Positions 7,953 to 14,556 of a DNA stretch of 27,033 nt are shown piece by piece. The notes under the pieces were generated by a model. It did no database searches. It was given only the letters and a program-made list of their open reading frames with translations, and was not told the DNA's origin. The stretch is taken from positions 1 to 27,033 of the forward strand of contig JBBSKG010000022.1 in NCBI GenBank assembly GCA_038256565.1, in the 5' to 3' direction. The number at the start of each line of letters is the position of its first letter. The first letter of the stretch is position 1. The position numbers were made by a program, and so were the translations under genes. The DNA comes from JACOTK01 sp038256565 (lineage in GTDB: Bacteria > Actinomycetota > Acidimicrobiia > Acidimicrobiales > CADCSY01).

Positions 7953-7984
7953 GGTCTATCGCTGTCTGTGAGGGTCTATCGCTG
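7953..7984. promoter_or_regulatory. 12-bp direct repeat in the divergent HAD/SOD promoter region
   Basis: GGTCTATCGCTG occurs at 7953-7964 and again at 7973-7984, identical, with starts 20 bases apart or about two helical turns. The pair sits in the 141-base gap between the divergent HAD and SOD-like genes, 36 bases upstream of the HAD start codon on that strand and about 75 bases from the SOD start. Two sites on one face of the helix suggest a regulator bound as a tandem pair. No known motif is recognised. Confidence 0.45.
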
Positions 7985-8058
7985 CTGAACCGATTGGGTT
8001 AATGTTCGCGACAGCTTGGTAGCCGCGGGATCGTCTCGAGGCTGGGAAAGGAAAACTT

Positions 8059-8595
8059 ATGAGAGCGACGAACAAACAACGACTGGGCATGGCCGGTGCT
8101 GCTGGTCTCGCTGTGGTGCTGGCAGCTACGCCAGCAGGGGCTGCGGTGACCTCAATGACTTCAGTTGGTCCGCTACAAGATTTATCGGTAGCGACTGTTG
8201 ACCCAACAGATGGTGCACGTGCTGTGGTGAAGTCACGTTCTACAAGTAATGGAACCACCGTTCGCATGGCGCTTCGTGGACTCGACACCGAGTTTGCGGG
8301 TTTTGAATACGGAGCACATATTCACGTAGGGCCATGTGTAGCTGGCGATGGTGCTGCTGCCGGACCGCATTACAACAGCACAGGTCTACCCGGAATCCCT
8401 GGCCGTGTGGTCAACGAAGAGACTGAGGTCTGGTTGGATTTCACGATCGATAGCAAGGGTCGGGCATCGGCCAAGGCAAAGGTCTCCTTCGTAATCCCGG
8501 AGGGTGAAGCAGGCGCTTTGGTGATTCATGCATCGCACACTTTGCCAGACGGCACTGCAGGAGCACGTCTGGCGTGTTTGCCTGTGCAGTTCTAA
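8059..8595 (+). CDS. Secreted Cu/Zn superoxide dismutase-like protein, zinc site incomplete
   Basis: This 178-residue secreted protein has a signal peptide of about 28 residues ending ATPAGA. The SOD_Cu pattern is present: copper ligands His87 and His89 in GAHIHVGPC, the bridging histidine His104 in AGPHYNSTG, and a fourth histidine, His157 or His160, in VIHASHT. Cys93 and Cys173 (GARLAC) match the conserved disulfide. The zinc loop after AGPHYN lacks the usual further histidines and has LPGIPGRVVNEETEVW instead, so it may be a copper-only or non-enzymatic relative. The extracytoplasmic location is clear from the signal peptide. The start at ATG 8059 is preceded by GGAAAGGAAAA. The stop is followed after three bases by the second 103-nt repeat. 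Confidence 0.78.
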   Translation: MRATNKQRLGMAGAAGLAVVLAATPAGAAVTSMTSVGPLQDLSVATVDPTDGARAVVKSRSTSNGTTVRMALRGLDTEFAGFEYGAHIHVGPCVAGDGAAAGPHYNSTGLPGIPGRVVNEETEVWLDFTIDSKGRASAKAKVSFVIPEGEAGALVIHASHTLPDGTAGARLACLPVQF

Positions 8596-8598
8596 GAG

Positions 8599-8701
8599 GC
8601 CCCAGCGACTCGGTGGGGCTCCATTAGATACGGGTCCTGTTTTGTCAGGCGAAGACTGGCAAAACGAATCGTTTTACGCCCACAAGGTGAACCTATCCGC
8701 T
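8599..8701 (+). repeat. 103-nt structured repeat element, copy 2 (candidate RNA)
   Basis: This copy starts three bases after the SOD-like stop codon and has the same orientation as copy 1 (6998-7100). Hairpin 1 is kept: 8598-8604 pairs with 8614-8620, and the A-T outer pair of copy 1 is a G-T here, while three of the nine loop bases change. Hairpin 2 (8639-8648 with 8656-8665) and its loop are unchanged. The possible pseudoknot shrinks to AGCG with CGCT. A strong intrinsic terminator follows 33 bases later, so the element would be the 3' end of the SOD transcript or a separate small RNA. Confidence 0.7.
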
Positions 8702-8733
8702 GAACCTCTAAGTTAGTTTTTAACTGGCAATTC

Positions 8734-8770
8734 AGGGCCGGGCATCTTTAGGTGTCCGGCCCTGCTTTTT
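8734..8770 (+). terminator. Strong Rho-independent terminator
   Basis: AGGGCCGG (8734-8741) pairs perfectly with CCGGCCCT (8756-8763). The stem continues inward through GCATC and GGTGT with wobble pairs, giving 13 pairs around a TTTA loop. It is followed by GCTTTTT. It ends the SOD-like gene plus second repeat unit and separates it from the ECF operon. Confidence 0.9.
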
Positions 8771-8806
8771 GTGACCTGATTAGTTGCATGAACCACAAGG
8801 CTTGTT

Positions 8807-9397
8807 GTGCGCGACAGTCTCAGTGTGGCAAGGGACGCGATCGACGAGATGGACGACGATGCTCTTATCGTCGCTATTGCCGATGGCAGTCGCATTGCGT
8901 TGCATGTGCTTTATGAACGCCATGCCCCCTGGCTTGTGATTCGACTGCGTCGGAGGTGCTCTGACCCGACGATTATTCATGACGCGGTGCAAGACACGTT
9001 TGTGGCCGTCTGGCAAGGAGCGAGTCGCTACGAAGGCTCAGGCGCAGTCGCTGCTTGGATTTGGGGCATTGGAGTGCGTCGACTTGTCGGACAATTTAGA
9101 AAGACCAACAAAGCAAACTTTCTACCTTTGTTTGATAGTGACCAGCCTGGGATGAACCCAAGCCAACAGGTGATTGATCTGGCTTCGGCTGAAGAGTTGG
9201 TACTCGAACGAGTCGAGCATGGCGATCTTGCACATGCAATCAATCGCCTCTCGCCAGAGTTACGCCTTGTGGTGCAAGCCACGGTGCTCGATGGTCTGAC
9301 CACTCGTGAGGCCGGTCGGCTTCTTGGCATTCCGGCGGGAACAGTCAAGACCCGCATGATGCGCGCAAAGCAAGAGATGCGATCTGCTCTTACATGA
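8807..9397 (+). CDS. ECF-family RNA polymerase sigma factor
   Basis: This 196-residue protein has only sigma regions 2 and 4, the hallmark of extracytoplasmic-function factors. Region 2 spans about residues 25-90, with HDAVQDTFVAVWQGASRY and AWIWGIGVRRL. Region 4 spans about 137-194, with HAINRLSPELRLVVQATVL and the helix-turn-helix TTREAGRLLGIPAGTVKTRM. The GTG at 8807 has AAGG six bases upstream. Later in-frame starts (GTG 8825, ATG 8849) are possible, and only the last begins immediately before the conserved domain. It is followed by its likely anti-sigma factor and an ABC transporter in one overlapping operon, so it probably drives this operon in response to an envelope or solute signal. 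Confidence 0.92.
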   Translation: MRDSLSVARDAIDEMDDDALIVAIADGSRIALHVLYERHAPWLVIRLRRRCSDPTIIHDAVQDTFVAVWQGASRYEGSGAVAAWIWGIGVRRLVGQFRKTNKANFLPLFDSDQPGMNPSQQVIDLASAEELVLERVEHGDLAHAINRLSPELRLVVQATVLDGLTTREAGRLLGIPAGTVKTRMMRAKQEMRSALT

Positions 9398-9447
9398 AAG
9401 ACCCGCTCACATGAAAGACGCTCTCAGATGAAAAGGAAGGAGTAGAG
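9389..9447 (+). repeat. 17-bp tandem repeat forming a chain of ATGA-coupled mini-ORFs
   Basis: Three imperfect copies of a 17-base unit lie at 9389-9405, 9406-9422 and 9423-9439, the first two being CTTACATGAAAGACCCG and CTCACATGAAAGACGCT. Because 17 is one short of a multiple of three, each copy makes an ATGA overlap. The ECF stop overlaps an ATG (9394) reading MKDPLT, whose stop overlaps ATG 9411 reading MKDALR, whose stop overlaps ATG 9428 reading MKRKE. That frame ends two bases before the anti-sigma ATG. The third unit also carries the anti-sigma ribosome site GGAAGGAG (9435-9442). Confidence 0.7.
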
Positions 9448-10341
9448 ATGAATGACCAACCCTCATTCGAGCCGCCAGAGTGGCATGTTTCGCCTCGGCT
9501 CATGCGAGATTATGTGGCGCTCAAAATCGACATGGCTCGTTCGGCATCGGTTGAACAGCACCTGTTGTCGTGTCCTAACTGTCAAGTGGCGCTGTCTTCG
9601 TTTGTATACGCCGACGTCTCGTCGGCAGCAAACCTCGATGCGCTCTGGCTCGATGTCATAGACGCTGTTGATCGGCCCAGTTCAGGTTTGGTTGGGTCAA
9701 CGTTGCGACTGTTGGGTGTTTCTGATCACGTCGCTCGACTTATAGCGGCAGCGCCAGCGATGCATCTTTCATGGATTGCCTCGGTGGTCTTGGTGTTGGG
9801 ATTTGCGATTTCGTACGCGATGCGACCGTATGGTTCCGATGCGCTTTTGTTGGTGCTCGCGCCGCTCATACCTTTAGCTGGCATAGGCACTGCTTACGGG
9901 TTAGGCAATGACCGGCTGTATGAGTTGACAAAGGTTTCACCACTGTCGAGTTCACGGGTCTTCCTCTACCGTTCGTTGGCTGTCTTGTGTACTGCAACTC
10001 CACTAACTTTGACAGCGGCTCTAATCATGCGCCTCGATGGCCTGGAAGCCATGGGTTGGCTGTTGCCGTCGTTGGGACTGGTAGGACTGACTCTGGCGTT
10101 ATCCACGTGGGTTCAACCCCTGATCGCCGCCATATCTGTCGGCACAACGTGGATCATTCTCGTTGTAGGTGTTTGGGCACGATCGGCTCGATTTGAAGGT
10201 ATTGCCTTGGAGACGACGGTGATATTTCAGCCAACAGGCCAAATCGCCTTTGCTGTGGTCGCGTTAGTGGCAGCGGTGCTTTTTATCGGGCGACTTGGAC
10301 ATTTAGATACTCCAGTTGATTCACATAGAGGAGCATGGTGA
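9448..10341 (+). CDS. Anti-sigma factor with zinc-binding motif fused to a multi-pass membrane domain
   Basis: This 297-residue protein begins with a cytoplasmic domain carrying His38, Cys42 and Cys45 in VEQHLLSCPNCQ, the HxxxCxxC motif of zinc-associated anti-sigma domains (zf-HC2). The rest is a membrane domain of about six hydrophobic segments between residues 105 and 285. The loop YELTKVSPLSSSRVFLYRSL resembles the coupling loops of ABC-2 type permeases such as the one encoded at 11207-13084. It presumably holds the upstream ECF factor at the membrane and releases it on a signal. Translation starts at ATG 9448 with GGAAGGAG five bases upstream. Its end overlaps the ABC ATPase start by seven bases. 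The membrane part could itself pair with the ATPase, which is inference. Confidence 0.82.
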   Translation: MNDQPSFEPPEWHVSPRLMRDYVALKIDMARSASVEQHLLSCPNCQVALSSFVYADVSSAANLDALWLDVIDAVDRPSSGLVGSTLRLLGVSDHVARLIAAAPAMHLSWIASVVLVLGFAISYAMRPYGSDALLLVLAPLIPLAGIGTAYGLGNDRLYELTKVSPLSSSRVFLYRSLAVLCTATPLTLTAALIMRLDGLEAMGWLLPSLGLVGLTLALSTWVQPLIAAISVGTTWIILVVGVWARSARFEGIALETTVIFQPTGQIAFAVVALVAAVLFIGRLGHLDTPVDSHRGAW

Positions 10342-11207
10342 ACGGGAACATTGAAATCACAGGCGTTACAAAGACCTACGGTAAGACGTTGGTTCTTGAT
10401 GATGTGTCGGTGAAGATCGGGCCTGGTGTTACTGGAATGCTGGGGCCCAACGGGGCTGGCAAAACCACCTTGTTGCGAATTATGGCAACGGTGCTTGCGC
10501 CCGATTCGGGTTCGGTGCGCTTTGACGACACGACACCCACTTCACCAAAAGCCTTGCACGATATTCGTAGCAATCTTGGTTACGCGCCCCAAGAACCAGG
10601 CTTTTATCCCAATTTCACGGTGTTTGATTTCATCGATTATGTCGCCATTCTCAAAGAGATGGACGATCGGCGTGCTCGCCATGACGAGGTTCGTCGAGTG
10701 ATTTCCTTGGTTGGTCTCGACGACGTTGCTCATAGAGCCATACGTAAACTCTCTGGTGGAATGCGCAGGCGTACAGCAGTGGCACAAGCATTGTTGGGCT
10801 CGCCCTCGTTCCTTTTGTTAGACGAGCCAACGGCGGGCCTTGACCCCGAACAGCGATTGCGATTTCGTAGCCTGCTCTCTCAACGAGATGATCATCAAGC
10901 TGTTGTGTTGGCGACGCATCAAACCGAGGACGTCACAGCTTTGTGTCAAAACGTTGTGGTGGTTGATCAAGGCAAGGTGGGCTTTAACGGGACACCTGTC
11001 GAACTAGCGAGTTCGGCAGAGGGCAGGGTCTGGGTGAGCAAGGGAGCCGATAACACAGCCGTGCTCACATGGATGGACGGAACAGGCCGCCATCGCCACA
11101 TTGGCAATCCACCCCCAGGAGCCGAGCTTGTCGAGCCCACTCTTGAAGATGGTTACTTGCTCTTAATGGGAAGAGACTCACGTGTCGAGACAGAGGCAGT
11201 CGCATAA
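10335..11207 (+). CDS. ABC transporter ATP-binding protein
   Basis: This is a 290-residue ATPase of the drug/peptide-export or ABC-2 type. Motifs in order: Walker A GPNGAGKTT (37-45), Q-loop glutamine Gln86 in GYAPQEPGF, signature LSGGMRRR (139-146), Walker B FLLLDEP (159-165), D-loop AGLD, and H-loop His195 in LATHQTED. All catalytic elements are intact. The C-terminal 70 residues are a degenerate regulatory extension often seen in this group. ATG 10335 is preceded by AGAGGAG and overlaps the anti-sigma end; its own stop overlaps the next start in a TAATG junction. It energises the permease encoded immediately downstream; the transported substrate cannot be told from sequence. Confidence 0.93.
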   Translation: MVNGNIEITGVTKTYGKTLVLDDVSVKIGPGVTGMLGPNGAGKTTLLRIMATVLAPDSGSVRFDDTTPTSPKALHDIRSNLGYAPQEPGFYPNFTVFDFIDYVAILKEMDDRRARHDEVRRVISLVGLDDVAHRAIRKLSGGMRRRTAVAQALLGSPSFLLLDEPTAGLDPEQRLRFRSLLSQRDDHQAVVLATHQTEDVTALCQNVVVVDQGKVGFNGTPVELASSAEGRVWVSKGADNTAVLTWMDGTGRHRHIGNPPPGAELVEPTLEDGYLLLMGRDSRVETEAVA

Positions 11208-13084
11208 TGCTTTTCTTTGTCTTTGTGCCCGGCTTCATGTTGGCAGCATTGTTGGCTTCGGTGGTGTGGGCACGACGTGATCACCAACTCGTTGCGCCCG
11301 CTATTGGCCCAATCGAGGTACGAAACAGCTTTGTTGGTGAGGGCTCGTTGCAGGGCGCAGCTGTTGCGTGGCGCTCTCTCTGGCCTCTCGTGAGAGTCGA
11401 AGCGCACCGACTCGTGCGACACCCTGCCTCGTATCTCGTGGTCGTTCCTTTTCTATCCCTCACCTTGTCCGAGTTTCAGTTTTCTGGAATAAAAGAATGG
11501 AACCGCGAAGATGTTTCGTTCGTGGTCTATACCGCCGTGCCATGGGCTTGGGGAACCCTGATTGCCTCGAACCTATTGACGTTGCGCAGTCGTAGATGGC
11601 GATCACAAGAGTTATTGGCAACTACTCCCGTTCCTGAACGGTCGCGCACTATTGCTCATCTAATTGCAACTTTGGCCATGTTGCCAGGAACGGCGTTGTT
11701 GCTGGCGGCTGTCTTCGTTGCAGGAAATCTTTCGGGGAAAACGATTGGCTCGCCTCGCGTGACGGTGCTTTTGTCGGCTCCGCTACTTGTTGTCGGTGGG
11801 GGTTGTCTTGGTGTGGCAGTTGCTCGATGGTTGCCTCGACCAATCTTTGGCTGGGTTGCTGTTATCGCAACCAGCGTCTTACAGGTCAACTTCTACCATG
11901 CCGACCTGCGTTGGCGCTGGCTGCACTTTTCGATCTTCTCTAATGACACCAAGGACTATCCGACATTTTCTCCCCTGCACCACGAGGCACATCTATTTTA
12001 TCTATTGGGTGGAGTGTTGCTTGTGGCAGCAATTGCTTTGGCGGGTAACGGTTTCAGTAGTCGGGTGGTAGGCCTACTTGCTGGCGCTCTTGGGCTCATT
12101 GTGGTTTCTGGTTTTGTCCAAACGCGCCCCATTGGTAACGCAGACGCCGAGGTGTTTGCACAACGACTCGAAGACCCCAGCTTGAATCAGCAGTGTTTTG
12201 AACGCTCCACTTTTACGATCTGTGCCGATCCCGTTTGGGCTGACATAGTCCCTCACTGGAGCAAACCAGTAGAAGGGGTTCTCGCCCGGCTCTCTTCCCA
12301 AGTGATTCCTGCGGGGTTAGTAGTTCGTCAACGGCCTCTTATTGACGTATCACATGAGTTACCCACTTCGGTCGCAGCCAAGGTCGACCCAGCTGTTGTC
12401 TGGCCCAACGATGACGAGGTGTCGTTGAGTTATGAATGGGGGTTTCCTGCGGCTATGGAGGATTCAGTGGCAGGTGAGGCTCAGCTATCACTTGGCTTTC
12501 GAGTGGCATCGCTAGTTGTAGGCCTTCCACCGGATGCTTGGTGGTCTGAGTCGTCTCGGGGAACCGCTGATTGGCTAACGGTCCGTTTAGCTGATTCGGA
12601 TACGAATCAGGCAGTAGCGAGCCCACTTTCTCAGTGTCTTGCTGGTACTGAAGGCCGGGCAGTCGTCGCACTATGGCTTGCAGGACAATCAACGCCTGCA
12701 GCTCGTGGCCAACTGCACAGTCGGGCACAATCAATTCAGGCCAGCAAGACACTGAATTCACCTGTTTCTTTTGACTGGAGCTGGAATTACGGCGGGGGCT
12801 TTCCCGACGTCCTGCCTGAACAAGGAACCGTGGTGAACGGGTCAGATGTTGTTGGCGCCTCTGCTCTATTGCAACGTGACGATGCATCGGTGGCTGCAAT
12901 GTTCCAGCGTCACTGGGCTGAGATTGTGGCCCCTGCCGGCCAACCGATTACTGACAAAGACGTTCTAGGTTGGTTCGGTCTAGATACCAAGCAAGCAAGC
13001 GCCATCGTCACTAAATCAACCCCGAAAGATCATGAGTCCGACATTGGCCCCAGACCAGCAGTGTTTGGGACATGCCTAACTTGA
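11207..13084 (+). CDS. ABC transporter permease with large extracytoplasmic domain
   Basis: This 625-residue membrane protein starts at the TAATG overlap with the ATPase gene. It has an N-terminal membrane helix (residues 1-21), then about six more hydrophobic segments between residues 70 and 310, including LLLAAVFVAG, VLLSAPLLVVGGGCLGVAVA and LLGGVLLVAAIALAG. The loop RSQELLATTPVPERSRTIAHL is the typical cytoplasmic coupling region of ABC-2 permeases. After residue 310 comes a soluble region of about 300 residues with a cysteine pair (QQCFERSTFTIC), expected outside the membrane. No enzyme motif is recognised there, so it may sense or bind substrate. Its end overlaps the next gene by 13 bases. 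Confidence 0.75.
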   Translation: MLFFVFVPGFMLAALLASVVWARRDHQLVAPAIGPIEVRNSFVGEGSLQGAAVAWRSLWPLVRVEAHRLVRHPASYLVVVPFLSLTLSEFQFSGIKEWNREDVSFVVYTAVPWAWGTLIASNLLTLRSRRWRSQELLATTPVPERSRTIAHLIATLAMLPGTALLLAAVFVAGNLSGKTIGSPRVTVLLSAPLLVVGGGCLGVAVARWLPRPIFGWVAVIATSVLQVNFYHADLRWRWLHFSIFSNDTKDYPTFSPLHHEAHLFYLLGGVLLVAAIALAGNGFSSRVVGLLAGALGLIVVSGFVQTRPIGNADAEVFAQRLEDPSLNQQCFERSTFTICADPVWADIVPHWSKPVEGVLARLSSQVIPAGLVVRQRPLIDVSHELPTSVAAKVDPAVVWPNDDEVSLSYEWGFPAAMEDSVAGEAQLSLGFRVASLVVGLPPDAWWSESSRGTADWLTVRLADSDTNQAVASPLSQCLAGTEGRAVVALWLAGQSTPAARGQLHSRAQSIQASKTLNSPVSFDWSWNYGGGFPDVLPEQGTVVNGSDVVGASALLQRDDASVAAMFQRHWAEIVAPAGQPITDKDVLGWFGLDTKQASAIVTKSTPKDHESDIGPRPAVFGTCLT

Positions 13085-13761
13085 GAGCGGTACGTCCTTT
13101 CACCATCCTTTTCTTTGAGGGTTATAAGAACAGTATTCAACGTCAGTTACTACCTACGTTCCATCTTGTTCGCTTATATCCACCTGCGGTAACAACGATT
13201 ATCGCTGGATTATTGGTATGGCGGGCTGAGGTTGACGGCGATATTGCCGAGCTTGTCTTTGCCATAGCAGTTGCCATTGGGCTTTCCACGACCTTTGTCG
13301 ATAATGCAGCGGTCACTTTGGCTGCCTCGCCGACTTCACGATTGCGACGCGCTGGTGCTCGCTTGGCAATTACGTTGCCACCCGCATGTGTGTGTTGGCT
13401 TATTGCGAGGGCGGTAGCTCTTCATTCACTCCCACATACGCGAAGTTCATGGTGGGCGATGTTGAGTCCAAACATGGAGGTGTGCCTCGCTTTAGCAACC
13501 ATGGTGGCTCTGGTCCTAGCTATCGAAGCAAATGCAGTCAAAAGCGGTTTCGTCCCTGGAATTACTGGTTCAATAACTGCCCTTATCGCGATCCCGATTA
13601 TGTATCGACTCCCAAGAGGTTTTGTCGTTCTTCCCCTCGGTCATCACATGCTTCGGTGGTTTATCTTGCTTGTTCTGCTGGTCACCAGCTTGTGTTCATC
13701 CCTTGGTGATGCTGGGTTACCTGGCTGGATAAAGAGGCTCTCTTTGAGATTTCCAATTTGA
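13072..13761 (+). CDS. Multi-pass membrane protein, last gene of the ECF/ABC operon
   Basis: This is a 229-residue integral membrane protein with about six hydrophobic segments, for example AVTTIIAGLLVW, LVFAIAVAIGLSTTF, LAITLPPACVCWLIA, VCLALATMVALVLAI and FILLVLLVTSLCSSLG. No family signature is recognised. The short motif TLAASPTSRLRRAGARL between segments resembles the coupling loop of ABC-2 permeases and of the two preceding proteins, so it may be a further permease subunit. The start at ATG 13072 overlaps the permease gene by 13 bases, making co-translation likely. About 130 bases of AT-rich sequence follow before the Tad operon, without an obvious terminator. Confidence 0.65.
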   Translation: MPNLRAVRPFTILFFEGYKNSIQRQLLPTFHLVRLYPPAVTTIIAGLLVWRAEVDGDIAELVFAIAVAIGLSTTFVDNAAVTLAASPTSRLRRAGARLAITLPPACVCWLIARAVALHSLPHTRSSWWAMLSPNMEVCLALATMVALVLAIEANAVKSGFVPGITGSITALIAIPIMYRLPRGFVVLPLGHHMLRWFILLVLLVTSLCSSLGDAGLPGWIKRLSLRFPI

Positions 13762-13830
13762 TTCAAAATATCATTTCATGTAGTTTCATATTTCTTCACT
13801 TCCCCCTGGAGCCGATTTCACTCGTAACCA

Positions 13831-13861
13831 AGTAACTCGATAAACCCAGTAACTCGGTAAA
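13831..13861. repeat. Tandem 14-bp repeat upstream of the Tad operon
   Basis: AGTAACTCGATAAA (13831-13844) and AGTAACTCGGTAAA (13848-13861) differ at one base and lie 17 bases apart. A weaker related unit, ACTCGTAACCA, precedes them at 13820-13830. They sit 32 bases upstream of the tadZ start, where promoter or operator sequences are expected. They could be binding sites of a regulator of pilus expression; no known motif is recognised. Confidence 0.45.
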
Positions 13862-13893
13862 TAGAGTGCACATCGTTGAAACGTGGATTGTTC

Positions 13894-14556
13894 GTGATCA
13901 CTGCTTGTTGGTCTGTAAAAGGTGGAAGTGGTACCACGGTTGTAGCTGCGGCTCTTGCAGCACTTGCTGCTCGTGGTTCAAATAAGGGAGCGCTTCTCGC
14001 TGACCTTGGCGGAGATATACCAGCTCTGCTTGGCCTCAGCCATGAGAGCCCGGGTTTGGCCGATTGGCTGCAAGCTGGCGAAGAGGTTCCATCTGATGCG
14101 CTCTCGCGACTTGAGGTTCCGGGTCCGGGGGGTCTGCACGTCTTGCCACCCGGAACATTTGATTTACGAACTACTGATTCCGCTCTTACTGCGCGAGCAG
14201 AGGTTCTTGTTGCATTGCTCTCGGTTGATCCACGTCCGGTTGTGGTTGATTGTGGGACCGAACCAACAGGTGTCGCTCTGACGTTTGCCGCTGCAGCTCC
14301 AGTTTCTTTGCTGGTACTACGACCTTGTTACTTGGCGTTGTGCAAGGCGCTCAATGCTCCGATTCGCCCAACAGGGGTCATATTGGTCAGCGAAGCCGAC
14401 CGTTCACTTGGTCGCCACGATGTTGAGGACGCGCTAGGAGTTGCTGTTATTGCCGAGATCATGATTGATCCGGCGGTGGCCCGGGCGGTTGATGCTGGAG
14501 TCCTTTCTTCTCGTTTGCCTAAAAGTCTCGAACGGGCGTTACGTCATGCTGCGTGA
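13894..14556 (+). CDS. tadZ: TadZ/CpaE-like (Ssd-type) ATPase of the Tad pilus locus
   Basis: This is a MinD/ParA-superfamily protein of about 220 residues. The N-terminal WSVKGGSGTTVVAAALA is a deviant Walker A in which the P-loop lysine of KGGxGKT is replaced by threonine while the first lysine is kept, a hallmark of TadZ/CpaE proteins that place pilus machinery at the cell pole. ADLGGDIPALLGL and VVDCGTEPTG are the switch and Walker B equivalents. The frame is open to TTG 13876, but GTG 13894 starts right at the conserved fold and is preferred. Actinobacterial homologues at this position are also called Ssd (septum site determining). The gene overlaps tadA by 11 bases. Confidence 0.85.
   Translation: MITACWSVKGGSGTTVVAAALAALAARGSNKGALLADLGGDIPALLGLSHESPGLADWLQAGEEVPSDALSRLEVPGPGGLHVLPPGTFDLRTTDSALTARAEVLVALLSVDPRPVVVDCGTEPTGVALTFAAAAPVSLLVLRPCYLALCKALNAPIRPTGVILVSEADRSLGRHDVEDALGVAVIAEIMIDPAVARAVDAGVLSSRLPKSLERALRHAA

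Noticed and set aside
6942..8716. Two plus-strand frames (6942-7211 and 8528-8716) share a peptide, GPVLSGEDWQN and HKVNLSA
   Set aside because: The shared peptide is confined to the 103-nt element; upstream parts are unrelated and lie in other genes. Differences include three amino-acid changes and three silent ones, so coding is not supported over RNA structure, though not fully excluded.
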